Numbered from the stretch's first letter, positions 23,201-34,908 are shown. The stretch is 64,000 nt of DNA from Hyaloperonospora brassicae (GCA_947650285.1 CANTFL010001312.1:310001-374000); one strand, 5' to 3'. Notes: generated by a model from the letters alone, not told the origin. Numbers and translations are program-made.

Positions 23201-26200
23201 CGATAAAGGTATCAAATGTACCACCGATGTTTCACAAGATGTCGTGTGAGCCTCTTTTTTGGTTCGAAAGCCATTTACAATGATGGCTAGTCAATTGAGT
23301 TTTGACGAGTCAGCTACATCGGGAAGTGGTCGCGAGTCGTATTCTACAAGCGGTACAAAGGTAGAGGCATCCGTTACTCGTTTTCAAGAGCAAGTCAATG
23401 TCATCTGTACTCATGTGTAGCTTCAATATAGTAGTTGACGTCCCGTTCGTCACGATCAGCATGATCACTTAGATCACGACGATGCAAGAAAAAGTCACCG
23501 AAAGCATCACGGTGCATAGAGCCATAGCTTGAATCACCCTCTCTGCACTCTTGTGGGCGTGGACTGGTTAAGAAGACGATACGTCTCATTTTCAAGCAAC
23601 ACGAAGAAGGAGGCTTTCCAACTCACTAAAACACAGGAGATGACGTGCGGTTTAACTGCGCATTCTGAAGCATTCGCTGCGCATTGCACGGGCTCGTGAA
23701 TAGCACGATGAAAGCTGGAATGAACGGTCGGACCTGCAAGTCCACACAAACCCGACGGTAATCAATCAAATACCCATCCATGTCACTACCGTAACTTTTG
23801 GTTTAGGAGGAAATGATAAAACGGGTGAGCCCGTTCCACGATATCGACGTTCCATCAAAATAATACAAGATAATCTATTCATGTTCGTATGGCTGTTGAT
23901 CTATCTTATATACTGGAATCGAACACAAAAATAATAAAAGGATCGAAATGGTGTGCAAGAACGAGGTATTGCCTTGTCAACGAGTGATGGCATCGCACGT
24001 GTATTTGTGGAACATCAAAACGCAACACTGTTTGCACCAAACCATCTGGAGGTGGGTTTGAACCGCCGACACAACGATTTAGTCTTCTTCACGCGCTAGT
24101 TGTTTGACCTGGAAGTAGTCTCCATATTCAATTATCGGCCGATAGAGTCCAACATATCTATATACAAGAAGTCCAATGATAGTGAAGGGCACACGCAGTG
24201 GATGGCGAGCAAGTAGACACCATGCATACTTGTAGACAGACATAATTCAAGCAAGTCCGAACCACGCGTATGAAGAATAATCTCATTTCGACTTAAAATC
24301 CCGGTTAATTTATCCTCCAACGAAGCGCGTCCGTTCAGTTGTTTTGTCCCCTCAGCGCTCTACGCCCTGTACGTGACTATTCGAGGCACATACCTCGCTG
24401 CCATCAGTGTAGGTTTATTATATTGTGTGCAGTAATCTAGCAAAGGTCCCCATGACATCATGCAAATTGCACCCATTCAAGGCATTGGCCTCGCTAATGG
24501 CGCGATACGAATTCGACATGTTCTCTTCTCTATTTTTATGATGTTACGAGTGCACGTTTGTCGCCTTGAATCCATGACCCCATCTGCATTGCGTTTTCCA
24601 ATCCAAACACCATCGTCGATCACTATTGTTTACTACCAGCTATCGTCAATCGGCATCACGTCCGTACTTAGCTCTTCGTGGCAGTTCACACGACGTCTAT
24701 ACATCCGAGCGATGGTGACATCGTCCTTGGACGGACATCATAGAAATAGTAGTAGCTTCCTTATCGACGTGAACTTAGCGCGAGATCAGGGGTCTTCTTT
24801 GTTCAGAGTAAGCCACATTTACGCGAATGTATTGGGTCCGCCAGCCGGATAAAGCAAAAGCGAGCAACGTGGGTCGTCCAATGTGTATAGATCTTCGCAA
24901 AACGACGATCTGCGTTATACATTTCTGTTTGAGTAGCCGAAGCTGCCAGGGATGACGTCGACCGTTTGTTGTCGTGGTGTTGGTATCAGTAGTAGAGCCT
25001 GAGCCAGCAATTGTAGGCAGAACCGACCATGGAGATATCGAAGGGGTCTGGAATTCTATTCCTTGTAGACTTTGCTTCATTGTGCTCAAGGCGCGATTCA
25101 GTCTCACTGAGTACCTATAGATTTTTTATGCGGCAGAAAATCACAAAGACGGGAGGGTTACAAACAGGGATTGACGCTACATCGATCATTACTACATCGA
25201 CTCAGCAATGTAAAAGACATGCTCCGGGCTACGGAGAAGGAGCGCGCAGGCAATCATGAACATAGCTGAGGGTGTGGCATGTTGTATAGTTGGTGTATCC
25301 GCATTCTATCCGTATGCAATGTCGTTGCGTATGCAAGACAAGTATTGCGTGAGGAAAGGACAAGAAGATGCTTGATAAATCTGTGGCTGTACATACAATG
25401 TACAACTCAGACCGCAAAGCAGAAACAAGAACGACGTTGTTGCAGCTTTCGCAAGTCAAAAATATCATAGGAGCTTCGTCAATCGTAGAGGCTTCGATCA
25501 TCGTAGATGGGTCTACAACACAGTCGAAACGTTGTGTGCAAGGCCGGAAGGGCTCGTTTTAGGCGGTGGAAACAGCGGCACGCTTTTTCGTACAAATACT
25601 CTGGACGAGCTGTTGAGTAAGAGATGGTTGACGCGGAGCACTTGGATCCGACCTACGGCACGCATGATGTTGCCGAGCTGTCAGACAGCGGAAGACAGTC
25701 GATGACGGGTGCGCGCGTTCCGCCAATTATAGCTAGAAATCGACCAAACGATGTTCATTTGCATAATGTGATACAAATACAGATATGTTTGCAAGATGTA
25801 AAACAACGGTGGTCAAAACAGCGAATACTGTATTCGTCAACAATAACCAGAAGCGCTTGTTTTTTCACAATAAGAAGGCAAGTCATCTAGAGTCTACATT
25901 AGCATGACCACACACCCGTGATCCGCATGATGCGAGTCCTATTCTACGTAAAAGCTTGATGACATTGCTGCGACGAGCTGGGATAGCTCGAGGCGCAAAA
26001 GCAGAGAGTCTTGAACTCCGCTATCGATAGCCTGAACCAAGCTTGTAGTGATACATTGTTTTACTTCATTAGCTGACGGAAATCGTGGTCGACAAGATCT
26101 GACTGCGGTGACACGTTGAGCCATATTGTAGACTGACAGGGTTCACTCATTTGCTGGGTCGTTGTCGGCAACGTCGACACCGACGCGAAAGAAGCAGCAT

Positions 26201-26640
26201 GAATCGGATATCCCAATGCGGTAACGGGCTGTGGGCTGGGTATGATTACATATATCGATGGTCGGTGTTCATCTCGTACAAAGTTGACAGTAAAAAGGAT
26301 GGCTACACGCGAAACGGGAATCATCAGGACAAACGAATGCTGATCGAAAAGGAAATATCTTTGCAGATAACGAACAAATTCCGAACATTATATTAGTAGA
26401 AGGCAATCTTCTTCTTGAACCGCCCATTTTACATATATCCAGTTCATCGCCCTTTGCATGCGCGACAGCACCTGAGCATAAGCGTGATAGGGCTCTAAAG
26501 CATGCATGATTAGGTAAATGAAAGCACTAAAGGATAATCAGATCTTTTTGCCGTATATTGTACTGGCGCCAAAGAAGGTTGTTGAAATTATTATCAGCTT
26601 GTTTTGTATTAGTCATAAACAGTCACTTAAGTGTTGACGT
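20253..26640. other. AT-rich graveyard with retroelement relics, no supported gene
   Basis: Apart from the relic at 21,240-22,400, no family can be recognised. Open frames such as 22,867-23,283 (plus, 138 codons), 24,460-24,852 (plus, 130 codons) and 24,775-25,107 (minus, 110 codons) have no domain, overlap one another and look like chance frames. Confidence 0.5.
21240..22400 (+). pseudogene. Decayed integrase-to-chromodomain-linker relic of a related element
   Basis: Two pieces align in order with the minus-strand element. At about 21,250-21,422 a stretch with I-L-V-F-V and ending R-F-H-G lines up with the integrase core (residues G-I-L-V-F-V to R-L-H-G there), although the catalytic residues are lost. 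At about 22,270-22,370 a G-N-A-Y-T and R-M-R-T-R pattern followed by F-K-D-E-D-T-H matches the start of the pol tail, including the acidic D-E-D. Between them the frame is broken. Some inverted repeats survive here as well, for example near 21,220-21,240 and 21,592-21,630. Confidence 0.6.
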
Positions 26641-26678
26641 CGAATTGACGCAGTACGACCTGTCGAGATTGTGCGCAA

Positions 26679-26715
26679 CCGGCTGAGGCGACCATGCCGT
26701 CGTCACCTCAGCCGG
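26679..26715. repeat. Inverted repeat, 10-bp perfect stem
   Basis: Arms CCGGCTGAGG (26,679-26,688) and CCTCAGCCGG (26,706-26,715) are perfectly complementary. A partial inner pairing CGAC/GTCG extends the stem. The function is unknown. Confidence 0.8.
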
Positions 26716-27766
26716 GTGCCCGCATTTTCGACGAAGTTTCGTCAGCGTCGCAGAAAAGGCGAATCGAATGGGAGCAATTTCTCCCGGGAAACGACTGACC
26801 GACGAAGAAGTGGTGGTGGTGTTATGTACGTCCATTATTTTAAATAATTAACGACCGAATGCGACAGGAAGTACGACCCGTGAACCGGATCTACTACGTG
26901 GGTGCTCCGAAGAGCACGAGGCGAGGGAAGCAAAAAATCAACGACTGAACCACTTAAGCCAGGTTCGAGCCTATCTTTCAAGTGCTCGCAGTGCGACGCT
27001 GTCCTATGCAGCAGCAGACGTCAAGGCGCCGAATTAAAAGCGCCCGACGGAATCGGTGACCGCAAGCGCGGTCAACCGACCTGACGTACGCGTAGCCAAG
27101 GCGACGTCGTCAAATACGCGGCAGCAGTCCCTGGTGTGGTTGCTCGAGCGACCTTTCAAAACTAGATGTCGCGATCGCCGAAGCGATGACGGTGGCGCGG
27201 GGACGATTTCGGCTAAAGTATCATCCCCGTCGAGGCCGCTCGCGCGACCGCCGAAGCGGCTACGCGTGACGCCGTCAGTTTCAAAATCTGCCCCATCAGG
27301 ACCGCTTGCCGCGGTCCCTCGATCCGACGTGTGCGTATACCGGAGCAGTGACGCGTGGCGCAGCGACGCCACCGATCGTTAACTTCTCCGTCTACGTCCC
27401 GCGCAACCGTAAGCCGTGCCAAACATATGCCCGAGATAGCCCCCACCAACTTCAGATTCCGCAAGGGAGGATTCCCGCCGAAGATCGAGTGCCCGGAACG
27501 AGGGGATAGGGCTTGATGAGACCTGTGCGCGACTGATAATATTTGGGGAGGGACGGACGAAGAAGTGAACGACCGCTTGATTTAGTGCACTTGTTATTTA
27601 TTTATTCCCGCACATGATTTACCACGTTCTGTCACGCTCACCACGTATATTTGACTGTCTTCCAGAGTTTAGTACTTCATGATGCATTCCCTCGTGCAAT
27701 CAACGCCATTGTAGCTGGTCTGACGACAAAATCTTTCTCTGCTTATTCCTGAGTCGCCATAAGGCG

Positions 27767-27808
27767 AGCGTGCACTACGGCGAGTCAGGACCCGCCGTAG
27801 TGCACGCT
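27767..27808. repeat. Strong hairpin, 16-bp perfect GC-rich stem
   Basis: Arms at 27,767-27,782 and 27,793-27,808 are perfectly complementary over 16 bp with a 10-base loop. The stem lies about 65 bases downstream of the stop of the secreted protein gene (minus strand), so it would be in that gene's 3' untranslated region or just past it. It could be an RNA element or a small foldback remnant. Confidence 0.85.
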
Positions 27809-27873
27809 TCTGAGCGCTAGCTGTCGTCGGTACACAGCACTGTAGTCCAAAGGCGCAGCCCTCGTTGGCGCCG

Positions 27874-28278
27874 CTAATTTTGCGGCGACACCTCCTCGGC
27901 ATTCTCCTCGCGGATGAAGTAGCGAATGATCCTTTCCGGGTTCCAGCGACTTCGTTTAGGTTGGCACGTTTTCGTTCCATTCCTGGTCGGCATACACTTG
28001 AGGTTCGTGGCGTTGCAGGGCCTGGTCCACGTGCCTGTCGCGGTCGGGCCACCGCAGTGGTCATGAAGTCCCGGGTTTATCTTCATGCATCGGCCGGAGT
28101 CTCTCGTCTTGGTCTGGCAGAATAGACCCTTATCACACAAAACGGAATTGATCTGCCACTTGCACTGCTCGTACAGCCCCGCTCCCTTGATCAGATCGAA
28201 GTCGTGCGAGCGGTGGAAGGCGTCAGTGGTGAGTGCATTCATGTCCAACAGAGCAATGATGAGCACTGCGGACCTCAT
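27874..28278 (-). CDS. Small secreted cysteine-rich protein
   Basis: This 134-residue protein starts at the ATG at 28,278. The open frame extends further upstream, but this Met is followed at once by a signal-peptide-like stretch (M-R-S-A-V-L-I-I-A-L-L-D-M-N-A-L-T-T-D-A, cleavage likely after about residue 20). The mature part has eight cysteines, an even number that suits four disulphides, including C-D-K-G-L-F-C and a later R-P-C / L-K-C pair, and a basic, helix-prone C-terminus. I recognise no named family. The spacing loosely recalls cysteine-rich secreted domains with a C-D-x-G-L-x-C motif. There is no RXLR or LFLAK motif. Secretion is inferred from the signal peptide. A role outside the cell, possibly at the host interface, is plausible from its position at the edge of repeat-rich DNA but not shown. 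Confidence 0.7.
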   Translation of the reverse strand: MRSAVLIIALLDMNALTTDAFHRSHDFDLIKGAGLYEQCKWQINSVLCDKGLFCQTKTRDSGRCMKINPGLHDHCGGPTATGTWTRPCNATNLKCMPTRNGTKTCQPKRSRWNPERIIRYFIREENAEEVSPQN

Positions 28279-28350
28279 CGCTGTAATCTTGAGTGCTCCG
28301 TGCGCGCGGTTGATTGACGAATGACTGGAAGTAGACGCTGGGCCGCTCAC

Positions 28351-30097
28351 CTGGCGGGAGTCAATGGTCTTGACTGAATTGGCTCATTCCACGTGGAGCT
28401 ATCCCCTGGAGGATGTAGCAATTCCTTCTCAACGAAATTTGTAAACGGCCTCGTCTGTCGTCGGAATTTGGGACAACGACTATTGACTAGACATGTATAA
28501 GAGTTGACCCGGCTAGAGCCCGTTTCGAGCCGGTCCAGCTGCTTGCGGCTCGCAATCTATGCAGAATCGGGTCGGAGCAGATCTGCAAAATGTCGACTCG
28601 GGCCCGAGCCGGTTCTACCCGGCTGCACTTTCTGAAAACCCGGTTGACATGCAACATCGAGCTGAGCCCCGCAATTGAACGACGTCGATGGCCAGCGAGG
28701 TCTCTCTGTCTACGCTATGGCCGAGCACTAGTCTTCTGATCAGTCCATGGGGCCACGATGTGGTCCTTTGTTGTGCTTCTCCGACGATCCTGTTTGTCGC
28801 ACCGCAAAGGCTTGTACGTGGGTACCACTGCTTTCAGCGCTATCTGCAACGAAGTTGCGGCTGTATGAATGCTTTGCAACGGTCTCCGAGAAAACTCTTT
28901 GCAGCACAGTCATACGTCCTTCCGATTGCTTCGATGTGCTCTGCGTTGTTCACTTCTGCTTCATATGTTTCGCCTCACGTACGATCCAGCACCATGGATA
29001 GCAGTGATCGCATGGGTCCTTTCATGTGAAAGCATTGACATTGCATCTAAGCTTGCGCTTGCCGCTGACTACTGCATGGCGCTAAATGCACTCGACGTCA
29101 TAGATGATAGGTATGCGACAGAATCGGCTCTGCACTCGGTACCGACGGATCTTGTAGCTAGTTGCTGACAATTGGTTGCACTCGGTACTTTGTATCGGCA
29201 ACGACTTCGATCGTCAGTCCTTCTTCGGCTTCGGTGGTCTCGTCGCGGGTCAGTCTTCGCCCTGTTTTTACCAGCGCCAAGAGCGGGTTCGTCAGCTTTA
29301 AAAGTGGGTTCGTCAGCGTTAAAAGCGGGTTCGTCACTATCAAGACCGGTTTGATCCGCTGTAAGTATTGTGCCAAGAGGATTCGGATTAGCTCCAAAAA
29401 TCGACGAGTTGGGTTTTACTGTTCTAGCTGATAAACCGGTAGGTTCCGGCTCCGAACGCGAACTGAAGATCGAAATGCAATATATTCCTTTCGATACCCG
29501 TTTCTATCGGCTGTGACATTTTTGATCGACGACCGAAATGCAATACATCCGTTTTTATCGACTGTAACATTGCAAAACACATAATGTGATTCGGCAGATG
29601 TTGATCGTACGACGGCGTCGGTCATATTGACGACATACAAACACAGCGCAGCACAGCACTGGACGGAGCCTTACTCACGCCGGAAGGATGGGATCCGATA
29701 GTCAATGTTTTCTCCTGATAAAAACAGTCGATCGAGCCTGTTTTATCCAGTCAAAACACCTGGTCGTTCATGCGAAGATGCCGCCAAACCTGCACCTCCG
29801 CATTTACGGCCAACTTCCACACACGACGCCGTGCGAGTCGCGCGCAGCGGCTGATCGGTATAGCTCCACTATCTATCCACGTGCTTTTCTTTTTCGACCA
29901 CAATGCTCTTGACTGCTTAACCTCCTGATAGCAAGTGTGAAGAAAAAGATGATCCAGAAGAGTGGACAGGCAAGTGCTCTGACGACTGAAACGGCGAGTG
30001 ATACTGAATCCACACGCGACTTTCTTGGCCACGTTGTCCTGAGACGATTCGAGTCGTCATCACTCTTTCATTTGCACAGAGCAGCCAAGAAGACAAC
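28351..30097. other. Intergenic region, weak coding signals only
   Basis: Plus frames at 28,688-29,029 and 28,869-29,168 overlap in different registers and have no domain. Near 28,500-28,630 there are scattered copies of CCCGGCT and GAGCCGG in both orientations. A 21-bp tandem repeat is at 29,282-29,344. I see no supported gene. Confidence 0.45.
29282..29344. repeat. 21-bp tandem repeat, three copies
   Basis: Three contiguous 21-bp units each begin AGcGGGTTCGTCA. The period is in frame and reads a seven-residue S-G-F-V-S-x-K repeat on the plus strand. The reverse strand reads a T-N-P-L-L-x-L repeat. No surrounding gene is evident. Confidence 0.85.
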
Positions 30098-30514
30098 ATG
30101 GCTCTAACGGTAACACAAGCATTCGAAGTCTTTAGTGAACGCGACCGCAATCGCGAAAACTTGTCCATCCTCACGTGCACGGAAGAGGAAGAGGTTCTGG
30201 ACTATTTCGACGCAGAGTGGGACGAACAAGACGTCGACGGACTGTCGCTCAGTCCGATCGAAAGCGTCGACGCCATGTGGAGCTCATTCGCCTCGTCCGA
30301 TTCGTCCAGTGTGCTCGGCGGGTGCATGTCCCCAGCCGCGTTTTCCAACAACCTGTCGTCTCGTCGACTAAGCTGCCCCCTGCTCATATCGACCGGCGAA
30401 GCTCGTTCACTACCGAAAGTGAACTCCATGCCACCTCTATATCGGCCCAGCGAGCTGGGCATTGACCTCGTCAGCATCACTGGGGACACACGTGGCGTCA
30501 AGAGTCGAAGCTAG
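30098..30514 (+). CDS. Hypothetical acidic protein, 138 residues
   Basis: The frame opens with an ATG in a favourable context (caacATGGC) and runs 138 codons. The N-terminal half is strongly acidic (E-E-E-E-V-L-D-Y-F-D-A-E-W-D-E-Q-D) and then Ser-rich. The C-terminal half is neutral to basic, with no Cys pattern, signal peptide or membrane segment. The acidic Trp-containing segment could be an interaction motif, but I do not recognise a family. Codon use resembles the genes to the right and not the decayed DNA to the left. A 96-codon frame (30,175-30,465) and a 99-codon antisense frame over the same DNA are taken as shadows. Confidence 0.45.
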   Translation: MALTVTQAFEVFSERDRNRENLSILTCTEEEEVLDYFDAEWDEQDVDGLSLSPIESVDAMWSSFASSDSSSVLGGCMSPAAFSNNLSSRRLSCPLLISTGEARSLPKVNSMPPLYRPSELGIDLVSITGDTRGVKSRS

Positions 30515-33500
30515 CGATTGATCGATTCTGGACGTGCCCTAAATGAGCTCTCTGTCGACCGTGTGTACCGAACTCCTGTAGACCTCTGTACGAAATTGAA
30601 GTTAGTCCATGTTATGGCTTCCATCGAGTTTCGAGCCACATGTGGTCTGTGCATTTGTCTTCAGATCGGCTAATGGACAAGAATAAACCACACGATCTGT
30701 TCGCCTCTGCTTTTGCGTGCGTCAATCATAAGCTGCTGCTGCTGAAACAGGAACCAAATCGTGCTGCTACTGATGTAGAGGACGGAATGGAGATGCAGCG
30801 AGAGTTGATCTACATCGACGGTGCTACTGGCTGCTGCAGCGTCGCCACAATCATGCAGAATACTGAGAATATGTCATTACCGGCACCTGAGGCCTTCACT
30901 GGAGAGGCGGCTATCATGAGCTCGACGCTCGTGCTCCCGCGGCCATCGTGTCACGACCAGACCGGTCGTTCCGGTTGATGAAACCGTGAAGCTGAACCGA
31001 AATATGCGATCGCCATGAAGAGTCGTTGTCGGCATGTCGACGGTTTCGGCACGACTTTTGACCGAGTCTTTCACGACAACTACGACACTAAGCGCCGTTT
31101 CTGATCATTCACGACGGTGTACGGTGCCGAGCAGGGGATAGCGGTGAGTGACACTCGGACGGAACGAGTTGGCCACCGATACTACTACAACAGCAAGACG
31201 AGATTGGTGTGCGGATGCGACTGAGGGTGCAACAATGCAGCGAGACTATGGCACGTGGCGCTGGCCTGGGATTGAAGTGCTGAACGTTACATTGTCATCA
31301 TGCCGAAAGAAGGCGAGTCGAGTAACTTGTAGTCGAGAACGGGATGACGCGAGCTAAGTTGTATCGAAGCGAAACGCACAGAATAAGGCTTGTACGGGAA
31401 GCGAAGCGTCTTCAGACTCAATGCCGTGTCGATGCCGTTCACATTGGCACTGTTTACATCGGCGCATCTGCAAATGATGCGATCATAGTAACAGCGTCAG
31501 CCTTGTCGGCAAAATCACGATGAAGCGACCTGGTGGTGTAGCGACCCGTAGATTAACGATGAGCCGACAAGTGCTTTTATGCAAGTCGGTAAGACTCTTT
31601 ACCATATGCCGAGCTCGGACTTACGCGTCCTTTGCGTGTACAAAGTGTCGCGTCGGCAGACATGAACAGGACAATCGCATTCGGTATTCTGTAGCATGCA
31701 ACTTTATGTGGTGCAGACTTGTCTGTCACGAGCTAATTTTGATACTTTCATCCTTAGGCATATCGATGCGCACGCGACGTATACACCGTCTCACGAGAGG
31801 TTGATATCTCACCACGAATCCCTCCGTTTGTAAGACATAAATCACCATCAAGCGATGTCTTTGGCCTCTCCCCATGCGTCTTCAATCGATACTGACGACT
31901 CTGCAGCCGACTTACGGAAGTCGCACAATCGACTACAATGCGATGATAGTGTACCCTAACGTCGCTGTTTCTTGTCCATTCAGGAAGTACCAGGCAGCAC
32001 TCCTTGCCGCATTCTGTGACACTGAGCGTCTGGTCAAGAAACTTGTGCGTCACAAGCATACATGACGTCAAGTACTACCCAAAGAGTGTTGCAAGGAAGT
32101 ACTGCAGCATCTACTGTCCTCTCTCTACCCACGCAACACTCGATGTGTACTGATGGTACGCTCGCAATTGCTATCGAAAGTCAGAACAGCGTTCTGTGAA
32201 CGTCCAAGTACCCGTTACGACATATATGATGTAAACAAAGATCGGACCATCGAGTGTTTTTACGACCCTTTACAGTGCATGAACGAATGTCAACCTAGTC
32301 GACGTCTTTTCCATCACTTAGATTGTCCAATGAAGGGATCAACCCTGCGCCAACACCTTGAGGCCGACAGTGTAGGGAATATGACTTCTTATGAAAGAGG
32401 ACCATAAGATTCTGAGATCGAGATGACTTGCTCTTTTTTCCGAGCTACTCTGTCACCTCACTATCCCTGCTCCAACCATCTCAAAACGGTTGGTCGCTGG
32501 CACCAACTACTTCCATTCACTATGCAAGCAGGAAATGATAGCTGGCGCTGATCGCACCTTCAACGTCCATAATGCTCAACTTCTAACAGACAGTACGTTA
32601 CTCCTCCCTACGCCATCATAGCATACCGAGTCAGCTCAATCGTCAAAGCAACTGACTCAAAGGTGCCGTGTTCAGAAGTGCAGGTGTGCTTGTTGGGGTC
32701 GAGATCAAGATACAAGTCATTGCAAGGACGTGACGGACTAAAACTCATGAATATTTGCTGCTTTTGCAAAGGACTTTTGGCCGCTCATGTTCATCGAATT
32801 ACATCATGTTTGATCGAAAGCGAGAGTTTCATCGTGGCTCGGAACTATTGCTCTTGACATACTTAACACGAGCGCGTCCGAACATGGCAAACAGAGGAGT
32901 GACCTATACATGATCAATCGCTTCCTTCGATTCCACTGCCAACCCACACGTGCAGGAAACGATGGTATCCGATCTCCTGTCACCAGAAAAGCAGGAGGTG
33001 CTGGGCCTTTACCATCATACAATATTGGATCGCATCTAGCTCGAGTGCGAGTAGCTCGTGACGCCGAGATCGCACGCCCTCCATCGGCGATGCGTGCGCT
33101 CGACGCCGCCAAAGAGATCCCAGCTGCTAACTTGAGTCCTTTTGCAGCTCAGCACGCAGCTCGACAGGCTCGTGTCACGGTAGCTTTTGTCCCCACGATG
33201 TTGTGGCGACGTCGTATATGTACAATGGTAGTTCCAAGACGATACACATAGCAATGAAGAGTGCAAAGCGCGACGCGGCGACCAAAGCGATTGTACCTCT
33301 CGAAATAGTTCGGAGGTTTCGTGCACACCACGACATTGGTGCCCTGTGCGGTCAAGTGGAGGTGGCGGTAGCCCGTTGGTGCGTTTGACAAGCAGGAGGT
33401 TGTTTCATCATCTGTGGCTGGACAGAGCTGTTCGATGGAGGGACCCATAGCAGAATCGAGAGGAATGTTACTGCTGCTGCTGCTGCTACTGCTGCTGCTG

Positions 33501-34146
33501 TTGCGGTTGCAGTGGCTGTTGTAAGCTCGACGAATACGATGTGCGTCTTGTGTTGATAGGGTCATTGAGTTGGCCGATGGATAATCGAGACGGCAATCGA
33601 GTGGAGAAGGTGTGTGTAAGGCGTAAGGCCCACTTTTGGACAGCGATCACGTTCACAGCGCTTTATCATACAAGCGCTATATGAGCTGTAGCGGCCGAGG
33701 ACATTGTGGACGTAGAGGGCCATGTCAGCTGTTGTAACTATGTTGGACAAAACCGCCAATATCTGAATAAAAGCTGGATTCATTGACATTACCTGCATCC
33801 AAATCGAGTCCTTGTGCCCCTTTTGTGACACGTGCGAGAAAATGCCATATTTGCAAAAAAAGCAAAAGCAGATTGCAAATATAGAAAGCCGATCGCGAAT
33901 AGAGGAAGCGGATCACACAAAAAAGCCTTTCTGAACCAACCAAATGATTGGTAGCGTCGATCATGAATCCATCACCCCGCGGCACGCCACCAAGTGACAA
34001 AACGTGCCGTCACGTGATCAAAACACGAAAGAAACACAAAAGAAACACACCCCGCGACTCTTCCTTACCAATCAATCACTCGCTCACCCACTGACAAATT
34101 GAGTCAGTCATTAAAAAAACATTCCATCGATCTCTCCGAACGCATC
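30515..34146. other. Intergenic region, no supported gene
   Basis: Many frames of 60-140 codons occur but none carries a domain. They shift frame against each other as chance frames do. A CTG-type trinucleotide run is at 33,471-33,502 and gives a poly-Ser tract in a minus frame (33,149-33,565). The last few hundred bases should include the promoter and 5' leader of the ESF2-like gene. Confidence 0.45.
33471..33502. repeat. CTG trinucleotide microsatellite
   Basis: About ten CTG units with one CTA interruption. No gene was confirmed around it. Confidence 0.9.
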
Positions 34147-34908
34147 ATGTCGTCCCAAGCTGCTAGCGACGGTCCGACAGCCACTTCGACCAGGCGGCCG
34201 TCCCCTCTCGCGAGCCTCTCCCGTGAAAAGATGGAGCAATTCAACCGCCAAGCCGAGCGTCGAGGCGTCGTGTACCTCGCTCGCGTCCCTCCACACATGA
34301 AACCCGAGAAAGTACGGTCGTTGTTGACTAAGTACGGTACCGTGAACCGCATTTACCTCGTCCCGGAGGACAAGACGTTGCACAAAAAGCGCGTCTCGGC
34401 GGGCGGTAACCGTCGTCTGCAGTATACCGAAGGATGGATTGAATTCGAGGACAAAAAAGTCGCCAAACGGGTCGCGACGATGCTCAATACGACGCCCATT
34501 GGCGGTCGCAAGCGCGACTATTACCACGACGACATGTGGAACCTCAAGTACTTGCGGGGGTTCAAGTGGGCCCACTTGACGGAAAAAGTCGCGTACGAAA
34601 ACCGCATGCGCGACCAGAAGTTGCGCGTGGCGATTGCGCAGCACAAGAAGGAGAACGAGCGGTACTTGGAACGGGTCGAGCAGGCCAAGCAGTTTGAGGG
34701 CATGGACGCACGCAAAGCAGACAAAAAAAAGACGGGCGGTGGGGGCGAGAAACAGGAGACGACGGACGACCAGCTGCTGCACGTACGTCGGACGTTCCAG
34801 CAAAAGACGCCAATGAGTAGTAAACAGCAGCAGTCCCTCGGCGACCATGAGCTGGAACAGGTCTTTGTTGCAAGCAGCAGAGCCACGAAGAAGCAGCGAA
34901 GGGCTTGA
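34147..34908 (+). CDS. ESF2: ESF2/ABT1-like pre-rRNA processing protein
   Basis: This 253-residue protein starts at the ATG at 34,147; the open frame upstream has only a TTG. Residues about 36-130 form the RRM typical of ESF2/ABT1, opening G-V-V-Y-L-A-R-V-P-P-H-M and followed by L-L-T-K-Y-G-T-V-N-R-I-Y-L-V-P-E-D. The family-specific insert in the middle of the RRM and the helix W-N-L-K-Y-L-R-G-F-K-W-A-H-L-T-E-K after it are both present, then a charged coiled tail and a basic end K-K-Q-R-R-A. In yeast the family acts in the nucleolus with the small-subunit processome, helping early 18S rRNA processing and the Dbp8 helicase. Length and order match the family. No intron is needed. The long reverse-strand frames here are shadows. 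Confidence 0.93.
   Translation: MSSQAASDGPTATSTRRPSPLASLSREKMEQFNRQAERRGVVYLARVPPHMKPEKVRSLLTKYGTVNRIYLVPEDKTLHKKRVSAGGNRRLQYTEGWIEFEDKKVAKRVATMLNTTPIGGRKRDYYHDDMWNLKYLRGFKWAHLTEKVAYENRMRDQKLRVAIAQHKKENERYLERVEQAKQFEGMDARKADKKKTGGGGEKQETTDDQLLHVRRTFQQKTPMSSKQQQSLGDHELEQVFVASSRATKKQRRA

Larger units (their letters stand above)
26641..27873. other. GC-richer intergenic block with hairpins, no supported gene
   Basis: Base composition shifts here from AT-rich to GC-rich. Two overlapping antisense frames of about 110 codons (27,056-27,382 plus, 27,034-27,372 minus) are present. Neither has a recognisable domain, and both may be a by-product of high GC. Two inverted repeats, at 26,679-26,715 and 27,767-27,808, are listed separately. 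Confidence 0.45.

Noticed and set aside
23818..23845. A short match to the LTR end (AACGGGTGAGCCCGTTCCAC)
   Set aside because: Only about 24 bases resemble the LTR terminus and nothing further follows. Too short to call a relic.
26219..26232. GTAACGGGCTG resembling the LTR terminus
   Set aside because: The match is about 11 bases with unrelated flanks.
27034..27382. Overlapping sense and antisense frames of about 110 codons
   Set aside because: Neither has a domain. Both are explained by locally high GC with few stop codons.
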